A stretch of DNA of 64,000 nucleotides. It comes from Engraulis encrasicolus. Taxonomy: Eukaryota; Chordata; Actinopteri; Clupeiformes; Engraulidae. Below are positions 1 to 10,400 of this stretch, piece after piece; position 1 is the stretch's first letter, and every line of letters starts with the position of its first letter. The position numbers were made by a program, and so were the translations under genes. The notes beneath the pieces are model-generated. The model searched no databases and had not been told where the DNA came from. It worked only from the letters and a program-made list of their open reading frames with translations. The stretch covers positions 12,934,000-12,997,999 of the forward strand of contig NC_085880.1 in the NCBI RefSeq assembly GCF_034702125.1, read 5' to 3'.

Positions 1-381
1 TATGTATAGCATGCCCTGCAAATTTGGTAAGGATAGGCCTATATCCTGTTGTTGAGGACTTACTGCTTATTGCACTGTTATAATAAACTGAAGCCGCTTC
101 GCCACATCTATGTCATTTTGTGACATAATTTTTCATATTTTTTGTTATTTTCATTAGCATCAGAAAACCTTGCGAATATGTAAGTGGTCCGAAGCCAGCC
201 TGAACCGAAGCACATAATTAATAAAATTGATGTGCTTTACCTAAATTTAATGAAAAACAGATTGTGGTGTCAATTTGGGCATAATTACATCATAATACCA
301 ATTAACGACACCAAAATATTGTAATTCATAGATTTTTGGATGTAGATCATCTTCTCCAAAGTTGGTGGTCATACGACATTC

Positions 382-547
<166 letters not shown>

Positions 548-676
548 GGGGGGAGGGGGGGTAGGCCTACTATTACTACTACTGCAAAACAATAGCCCAT
601 ACTGGGACTAATAAAGTCAAGTACAACAATTGATCAACTCAGAGCAAGCTGATCATAAGACAGGTAGGCCCTAGGC

Positions 677-1178
677 CAGAGGTGGGCAAAATCAGGCCCG
701 GGGGCCACATGCTCTTTGAGTTAAATGATTGGGATTTGCCTTTCTCCTGTACTTTCAACCGTGTTTCAACCAAGTATGACAATGCAAATTTTAGCTGGCG
801 GCTAACTGGTCTCATAGGACTCCGTGTTAGCTGCTAGCTTGGAGGTAAAATTTGCACTGCCGTATTCAGAGAACGGTTGAAAGTACAGGAGGTAAAACTC
901 AGTAATTTAACTGAACGGGAGGTTTAATATGAGCTTGTTTCCAAAAATGGGACAGTATCATTTTAAATCCAATGTAGTTCAACCATACTTACACCTAACA
1001 TTATATAAAAAAGCAAAGGGTGTTGTGAGATTAATGGAGGTCACATCTAAATATTGCAATGTGCAGGAGAGAAATAGACAACAAGTTCTGTCAGTGTACA
1101 TGAGTATTTCTTATTATTGGCACATTGGCGTGTTGTCTGCGAATGTGGCCCTCAGGCCAAAATGATTGCCCACCCCTG
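677..1178. mobile_element. hAT-like non-autonomous DNA transposon
   Basis: The ends form a terminal inverted repeat: CAGAGGTGGGCAA on the left, and the complement of CAGGGGTGGGCAA on the right. The inner ends are also related (GGCCCGGGGGCCACAT left, TGGCCCTCAGGCC right). No transposase frame is present. The 8-bp flanks are only weakly alike, so the target duplication has decayed. Assignment to hAT rests on the CAGRGGTGGGCAA-type ends common in vertebrate hAT MITEs. Confidence 0.7.
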
Positions 1179-1502
1179 GTCTAACAGTTCTGCTCCGTGA
1201 AGTAGTCACTGAAGGAAACTGATGCATTTTTAAAACATACACTTTTACTTTGACACCTCTAAAATACTGTAGGCCAACACATTAATATCAAATTGGTCTG
1301 CCATAAGTTAGACATGTCCAAATCAACACAACGCATCTCAGAAGAATGTAGCCTATGAGTCATCCATCCCGCCCCATTTTACAAAGAGGAAGTACCTTGG
1401 ATAAACTTACTGTAGCCTACTTGAGAAGTTTGTTGAAGTAGCCTATGGGTGGTGGGACTGGCGCGTGGCTATTTTAACTCCACCAAATCTTTGTTTGATA
1501 CG

Positions 1503-1544
1503 ATGGTGAGGATCATAAACGAAGACAGAATGATCTGCGTGCTG
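1503..1544 (+). CDS. fas: fas exon 1 (signal peptide start)
   Basis: Fourteen codons, from ATG 1503 or the in-frame ATG 1530, to the donor GTGAGA at 1545. It ends in phase 0, as human FAS exon 1 does. Joined to exon 2 it creates an uninterrupted hydrophobic run (MICVLLMSVLVTFA), which is the main argument for the exon. Confidence 0.7.
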
Positions 1545-4398
1545 GTGAGACTTTACTACTTTTATAGTAGAGGCAATTACAGAAAGAAGAACATGGCTGT
1601 CTGTTTGAGTTGAGAGTGTTCGCTTTTGTCAGTGTCATTTTCCCTTAATTGAGGCTTATCCTGACTTTTTGTGCTCTGTTTCTTTTGGTAATTACACAAG
1701 TCATAGGTATTTTATGACAACTAGCATGTACAACACATTGAAAGTTTGAAACACTTGCGTGTTTCTAACGTAGCGACAGTATAGGTTACTTTCGGTTTCG
1801 GTTTCGACCACTGACTTGTAAATACAAGTCAGTGGTAGGCCTACTTTCGACATACCAGAAAGTACCCAAATAAACACTGGCAAAAGGTGAAGTGTTTAAG
1901 TTACTTAAAGTAAGTCAGATTCCTGTTGCTGTCCTTTTCATTTAGCTTTCACGACATGTGAGATAATTAGTCTACAGATACCGGTAGACTTCACTTCCAT
2001 TCAGTGTTGCTCAAAAGTAGGGGAGACTGCAGCTGGTTGGTTGTTGTCACATTCTTTACTATCTCATTTCAGGAAAAACAGTAGGCCTATATTGCAAGGA
2101 AACTATTTCTATTCAAAATCGATGCTTCATTTGTCGGGTAGATTTGTACAGTTTTAGATCCCATAGAATCCATTCTCTTCCAAATATATGGGTTCTCAAA
2201 GGGACAATTTTAACATTAATTAAAAATGATACAACTTTTCTAATTTCACTGAATGTGAATCTAAACCTAGGCATACAGAATCGGGAGCGTGTCTATGCTG
2301 GGCAGTCATGGGTGAGCGGTTAAGGCGTCAGACTTGCATCCCAGAGGTTGCTGGTTCGACTCCCAACCCGCCAGGTTGGTGGGGGGAGTAATCAACCAGT
2401 GCTCTCCCCCATCCTCCTCCATGACTGAGGTACCCTGAGCATGGTACCGTCCCACCGCACTGCTCCCCATGGGGCGCCACTGAGGGCTGCCCCCTTGCAC
2501 AGGTGAGGCATAAATGCAATTTTGCTGTGTGCAGTGTTCACTTGTGTGCTGTGGAGTGCTGTGTCGCAATGACAATGGGAGTTGGAGTTTCCCAATGGGC
2601 TTTCACTTTCACTTTCACTTTTATGCTCCCACAGCTCATTGGTCCTCCCACATCAGTAAGACTTTTAACATACCGTACATTTTTAGGCCCATTGATACCT
2701 GCTGCCCAATGTTCCCACATGTCTAACAATTTATTCAAATTTACGCCCCATGTGCCATGGTAGGGAGAAAGGTATGTTCTCCTAGTTTACTCGGAAATGT
2801 GGCAACATGGAGTTGTGGAACATAGGGACTATATTTGAATAATTTCTTTAATATGTGGGAACATGAAGCAGCAAGGATAAGCTGTGGGACCAATGGGCTG
2901 TGGGACCAACGGGCTGTGGCACCAGTGGGCTGTGGGAACATAGGGCTGACCCCACAGAATCATCACAAATAGTCCATTTCTACTACACTCTTCAGAACTT
3001 TATAAATTCAAATGTAGTGTATTTCACACACAAACTGAATGCAAAACACCTCATGCTATGTCCAACACCATATACAATGAAAAGTATTGTGACAACCAAC
3101 CCCGGTAGCAGTGTGATAACCAACCCCAACTGACATGTTTAACTCTTTCGGAGTCTAGCTCCCAGATGGATTGCCCTAGCTAGGAAAAATGAAACAATAT
3201 GGTAGCTTACTCTTAATACTTTTCAAATGGCCATACTGATTTTGATGTCAACCCGTAGTGCAATGAGTGAGACGAAAAACACTGGACTTAAAAAAAAAAC
3301 TTTCATGTGAAAAACGCATTAGGCTATGTTGTCTCACCTCAAGGATATATTTTTACCTGCAATATCAATGAAGATGTCCTGTGACACTAATTATCAACAT
3401 TTCTGTGTAAACGGTTTTGATCAGAGATCTGACGAGTGTGACAACCGTAACTTGTGACAATCAACCCTGTTCTCCCCTATCACCCCTTAGTCTTCCTCAT
3501 TATTTTTTTTGTCTGATGCTTTTGCATCTTTGTCATATTTAAACAATTCTGATCAAGGAAACTTGGTATCCAGAGCCAGAGAAAACACAAGAAATCACAA
3601 ACAAACAAAAAAACAGAAGAAGAAGAAGGCTTGCGCCGAAACGCGTGGGTCTCTGCTCCCATGTTTTTAAACTTTTAAGCCATGTTTCAATAAAGGCTTT
3701 TTAATATTTTTCCACACGAAGAGTGCCTTGGACTCCCTTTTTTGACAAGATATTGTTTTTTTCCCCAACACCAAAGAGCACCTTCAAGATTTTTTCTGAA
3801 CAATTCCCTGAGCACTTCGGATTTTCTCTTTAAAAACAGGTTTAATGAGCCAATTTCACACGAGAAAAAAGTCTGAAACTACATAGGCTACCCTACCTCC
3901 TAATAACTGGTTGAGCTACCCTCAGCAGCAATGTTACTCAACTTTAGAAAAATGTTTACGACAGCTTTTTCTAGTCTGAACTGTTGACTGTAGGCTAGGT
4001 TGGATAAACACAGCAGAGGTGTTAGGAATGAATGAAAGTGTCGGTGTCAACCTGGCAGTAGGCTTATTGTGTGTGTGTGTGTGTATGTGTGTGTGTGTGT
4101 GTGTTTGCGTGTGTGTCTGTCTGTGTCTGTGTCTGTGTGTGCGCGCACGTGTTTGTGTGTGTGTATGTGTGTGTGTGTACCCACATGCGTTTTGCGTGTT
4201 CCTGCTCCACACAGCTGATGAGCGTTTTGGTGACGTTCGCAAATGGGCATCTTCCTCGCCATCGGAGACAAGGTGGATGTCAGCACGGGAATTACACTCA
4301 TGAAGGGAAAACCTGCTGCATGTGCCCCATGGGTAGGTCCATTGAGCCTCGCATTTGGAGGTTAACTCTATCTTTTAATAAGCCAACATATTCAGAAA

Positions 4399-4487
<89 letters not shown>

Positions 4488-7400
4488 GTGTGCGTGCATG
4501 CGTGCATTTTAGGTCACTATGTGAGAAGCCATTGCACCGCAGATGACAAGCACTCTACTACATGTGATTGGTGCGAAACAGGAAAAACGTACACAGCAGA
4601 AGCAAATTCTTTGAGCCGCTGCGACATATGCTTGGAATGTAATGATAAAGGTAGGTGTTCGTCTGCAATAACCACAGTGTCAGCCCAGCAAATTGTTAAG
4701 CAGCTATTATTTTAATAATACATTGTGACACAGTTAGTGGTTGGTTTGCAGATTGGTGGGTGATGGGTTAACAGATCAATACACATGCACACGTGTCACT
4801 GTCTACACACAAAATACTAACATCATTTCTAGACAATATCACAATGTATGCCTAGAGTGTGTAGCACACCTACACCAACAGTGTGTCTTTTGTAATTGGT
4901 GTTGTCCATTGTTGTACTGTATATCGGCTGCTTGATGTTGGAGTTGTAATAATGGCATTTCTTTCTGTTGTGCGTATGTGTTGTGTTTTTAAGCCAACCT
5001 GGTGGAGGACCGCAGCTGCACCCGTATCAGTAATACAGTCTGTGGCTGCGAAGATGGATACTTCTGTGAAGAGGACGACTGCAGAGCATGCCATCCCTGT
5101 AAAAGGTAAATACTGATCCACCGCCTGACATTGTTTTATATGTTGTCTATATTTGTTTTGGGTCTTTTTTTGCCATCATTCAGATAGGACGCTGAATATT
5201 ATGACATGGAAGACACTGGGAGAGAAAGATGGGGAAGAGCTGGGAAATGACCCAGGTCAGACTGGAACCTGGGTGCCCAAAGGCATACAACCCTCCCTGT
5301 AGTTGGGTGCCTTAATGCGCTGCACCACAGCACCCCCACCAGCTGACATTGAGTGCATCTACACATGCTTGCGTTTGAACATATGAACACCCTTTCCCGA
5401 CTTCAGTATCCCGGATAAGCCTTTATTCGGGACTTTGAGAAATCGGTATATGCTAGGTGGAGTATTCCGAAAGAAGTCGGGATACTGACGCATGTCAACA
5501 CCTTATCCCGAATACAGGGGCTTCCCATAGAACGTTGTTACTGGTATCCAGGCTACACGCATTGGAAGAGAATTCTGTAATGGCCAAGAATGTAGACTGG
5601 GATATAACGCTCTGTGCTCATATAAACACCTTATCCCGAATATGATCATAACCGGGATATGCCTCATATTCGGGACACTGAACTGCATATAAACGCAGTC
5701 ATTGTTAAATGAGCTACTACATTCACCCGTAGAACTTGATGACGAAGGGCTGGATGACCTCAGGCACACGGGACAGTTGGGTGAATTTAATATTTGCTAA
5801 AGAGTTGCTAGTTACAGCTGATTTGGTATAACAACGTCAGGCATTGAGTTATTTCCCACATTCTACCCTGTGATGATGTCATTAATCAACTTAATCAATA
5901 ATCAATAATGCCATTAAATCAGTTTAAAGGTGCACTGTGTAAGATTGTGGCCAGAATAGGTATTGCAGCTATGCTTCTCATGAAAGTGCGTTGCCTATAA
6001 TCAATTTGATCTTTTCATGAATATGGACTGTAATAAACAAGTACAAAGTACAAAGTACTAGCCTGGTGAACCAGCGCCACCCGCTGGACGGCAAAATGTT
6101 TTGTCTACGGGTGGGTCTGGCCTCGCATAATGATTCAATGAAGCCAGAATGCCAGGAATCTGGCAAACCAATTACATCGCAAAGATGTGTTTTGAATCAA
6201 AGCGGGCAGGGTTTTGAGGGAAGGTTGTTCTCATCAACAATCTTCGGATGTATTATGCATCGAGGCCAGACTAAATTAGACATCCACATTTAGTCTGGTT
6301 TATCAGGCTAACAAAGTACAGTAAGTTTTGCAGCTAAAAATGTCTATTTCTGAAAATTCTAAATGGTGGACCATGGAGAATATCCCACCTTTTAGGATTG
6401 AAAAGTGCAATTTTCCCAGTCATATTGAATGCTTAGAATGTGATGATAATGGTAAGTATTTGTTAAAAAGGTAACATTTTTGAATGGGCAGCATGCATTC
6501 TGAAACTTCTAAAAATATTACATGGTGCACAAGGTAAAATTGTAGTTTATTTCCAGAGCTGATGCTGGTATGCTTCTCCTTTTTCATGAGTATTTGCAAT
6601 CACCATCAAGTCCTATGTGTCCATTATGACTGGGAAAATTGCATACATGAAAAGGTGGATCTCCTCCATGTCCACCATTTTGAATGTCCAGTAAAAGTCA
6701 ACGTTCGCTATAGAACCACTTTACTTTAGTCAAATTTAGAAATGGGCAGCATAGTTGCAATGTCTACTCTGGCCACAATCCTATACTCTACCTTTAAAAT
6801 ACATACTTTTTGTTGAGAGAAAGTTACTGTGATTCAGATGACAAATTATACTACTAATTGTTTGATGTTGTAATATTTGTAAAACTTTCATTTGTGCTTT
6901 TCGTTTGTAGCTGTGAAACTGGAGAGGAAGTATCTATGCCTTGCTCAAAAGGAAATGATACTATCTGCAAACCTGAAGGTATTATTATTATTATCATTAT
7001 GATCATTATCATTAGCTCCGCCTAGGAGGTTATGTTTTCGGTCGCCTTGGCTTGTTTGTCTATTTGTCTGTCAGCAGGATAACTCAAAAGGTAGTGCACA
7101 GATTTTGATGAAATTTTGTTGAGTTGTTGGAAATGAGACAAGGAACAGAAGTGATTACTTTTTGGTGGGGATCACAATCCGGATCTAGGATTTTTTAAAG
7201 GGCGAATTCCAGTTTCTAACTCCACAAAAACAAGACAGAAAGACTTGGGGGAAAAATAGGGTGTAACATAGCCAAATGTTTACACTTACAAATTGGCAGG
7301 ATGATATGGAAAAAGTGGCCTCAGATAACATTCATCTCATAAACACAGTTTGCTTTAGTTATGCAACTACGAACAGATCTACTTATTGAGCTTCTTAATT

Positions 7401-10400
7401 CATTCAGAGAGCACAAACCTCTGCCAAAGGAAGCAGCTTGATAGAACATTTGAAGTCTTCCTGCCTTCTTTTTGTGGAGTGAGAAACTGAAATGTTTTGC
7501 CCTGTCCCACAATTCAATTTGTGGTCACTAGGGGCGTCTAGATTTATAGGCCAGCAATGGTGAAGAATCTTTAAGAAGGTCCTAGTTCTGGTTCATGGTC
7601 TGGAATCGGATCACCAGTTATCCTGCTGACAGAATCTTTTAAAAAGTCTTGGTTCCAGTTTGTGATCCGCATCACCACCAGAATTGAATCACTTGTTCCT
7701 TGGGTTATTACCAACAACTCCACAAAGTTTCATCCAAATCCGTTGATCAGTTTTTGAGCAGTCCTGCTGACAGACAAACAAACAGACAAACAAACAAACA
7801 AATAAACATCAGACAAACGCGACCGAAAGCATTACATCCTTGGCGGAGGTAATAAAACCAGTATGTTTAAAGGAACAGTCCTCCTTTTTAGATTTTCACA
7901 TATTTGCTGTATTTCCAAGCATTATTCATGAATGTACATATAATTTTCTTCCAGTGTTTTCAGTACTCAGATTTATTGGATTAGAATTATTAGCATAGCT
8001 TAGCATAATCACTGGAAGTAAATGGGGAGCATTAGCATGAAGCCACAAGTGATAACCGGACGGGATTAAATAGCTGTTTTGCACTGTTTTGGTGAATTCT
8101 GCGTTCATTTTGTGGTTTATAATTACATTTGATGATGTTTTGTTTGCTCCCCATAGATTTGCATTGCTACTCTTAATTTGGCTGTACTGTTAAACTAGGT
8201 AATGCAAACACATTAATGAAAATGATATGCACATTCATGAATGATGCTTGGAAACACTGCAAATATGTGAAAATCAAAAAAGGATGGACTGTTCCTTTAA
8301 TTAATTTGTCTTTCACACAAACGTTTCAAAAGTTGGTGATTAGGGAGCCCATTATGTATGGGTCTTCAACTAAACCGGGAATTGCACCCCTTTTCCTTTT
8401 CTTCAGTGGTGAGTAACGCCAGGAAAAAGGGGGACATTACTAGTATATGAATAACACGTATGCTGTACATGGTAACAACCAGGGAAAAAAAAGAATCATA
8501 GAAAATCATAGAAAAGGGATATTGTATTGTTCTTTTATTGTTCATTATTCTATTCTTCCTTTCTTTTTTTCTGTCTATTGTCAACATTACCTTTGGGCTA
8601 AATTGGTTCAAAATCAACAGTAAAAGATTACAATATAGATATACTGTAGATCTATCTGTATTTTTTTCGTCATCATTCAGTCAGAACGGTTCTAGTTACT
8701 TCTAACCAATACCAAATATGTACCTGGTCTTTTAGTGAGATATAATCCTATCCATTCCCATAGTGAATCGAATGACATGTGCTGCTGTGGCGCGATGGAT
8801 CGTACCTGGCACTGGCAGCACTTGCTCTTTCACTGCACCGGGCATCCATGATGACCACATGTCCACTTTGCTTTTCAGGAACAAACCTACATGGGGTCAT
8901 TGGTGTTGCAGTTGGAGTAGGGATAGTTATTGTTGCTGTTATTGGGTACCTTACATGGAAGAAGAAGTGGCCTTGTTTTGGTAAGTACCAATTGACAGTC
9001 AACTTTTGAACATTTGTACCCTGGTCTCTGTATGCAACACTTAATACACAGGAAATGGGAGTAAAAACTGGGAGTGGCACATTTCATAATAAAATCACTC
9101 TTATGCACATACACAGAAACACTACATCTTACAAACATAAATACATACAAGGTTAGGGAGTTGACAGAACATATTTAGTTTTGTAGATGTGTAATTGCTG
9201 TATACATTGACTTATATTCTGCAGAAGTCTTCAAGTACAGTGTACCTTGTGTACAAGAGCAAGTTTGTTCTGTGTGGAACCAAAACAAAGTGTATTTAGC
9301 TGAATAAATGAACAAATAAGTAGTGCAGTGTTCCAGTCTGTCAACTGAAACAGTGTCTTTACTCCACGCCACAGCAAAGAAGAATGATGCCGCTCCAGAG
9401 CCCAATGAGGTTTGTGCCTTTATACACAGTGCTTCATGGCCACCTTGTGGTGTCACAGTGGAAGTGTTTATTAAAGGAGGAAAAATGCTGTGTAGAGGGA
9501 AAGGGATATTATATTCTAATAACTCTTCTGATAGTTTATAAGTCACTAAATGCCTTAGGTCCTAAATATAATGTAAATGTGCTTGATCAATATCATCCTA
9601 ATAGATGTCTTAGGTCTTCAGAATCTCCTCTACTGGTTGTGCCTAGGGTCAAGTATAGTCATTATGTTGCAAAATGCTGGAACCAACTTCCTCTCCAATT
9701 TAGAACTGCCCCAACAGTATCTTGGTTTTAAAAAGAAATTAAAAACAGCTTTATTCTCATCTGCCTTTGGTAATAGTTAGTTAACTAGACTGCCTGTGCA
9801 GTCGCCTTCGACTGCTTAAGGTATATCCCCAAAACGCGACGCTTCCAGTCCCCCATCATTCCTACCAGTCCCGTCCACCATTTCGTAAACGTATATGATA
9901 CATACAGACGTGACATGACGTGCATAGGCTTAAAACCAAACGACTATTGTGAAAATGAAGCAAGAAATCGGGCAAATGGTAATACTGTTTTAATGGTTCA
10001 GTGGATATACCATATTAGGTACAGTGGAATAACCAGTGTAACAATATTTAATACAATGTAATTTTTTTACTTACATCATGTGTTTGTGCGTAAGTGGTAT
10101 TACATGGTATTGCATATTGTTACACTGGTATTACACTATATTACATGGTATTGCATACTGTTACACTCGTTATTACACTGTACCTGATATTGCATATTGT
10201 TACACTGGTATTACACTAGTATTACATGGTATTAAATATTGTTACATTGGTTATTACACTGTACCTAATATGGTAGATTCACTGAAATGGTGAACCATTA
10301 AAATAAGGTGTTACCGGGCAAATCAATCCACCCAGTCAGAAGTTATGGGCCAAATGAAAATTCCGCCATTTTGAAAGTGTTGTCTTCCAAACTCGAATCA

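Noticed and set aside
929..1165. 78-codon frame on the + strand
   Set aside because: It lies inside a hAT-like element and has no transposase motifs.
2306..2595. Possible tRNA gene at the SINE head
   Set aside because: A and B boxes are present, but the acceptor stem does not close and a SINE body follows; a second copy at 25.8 kb confirms a SINE.
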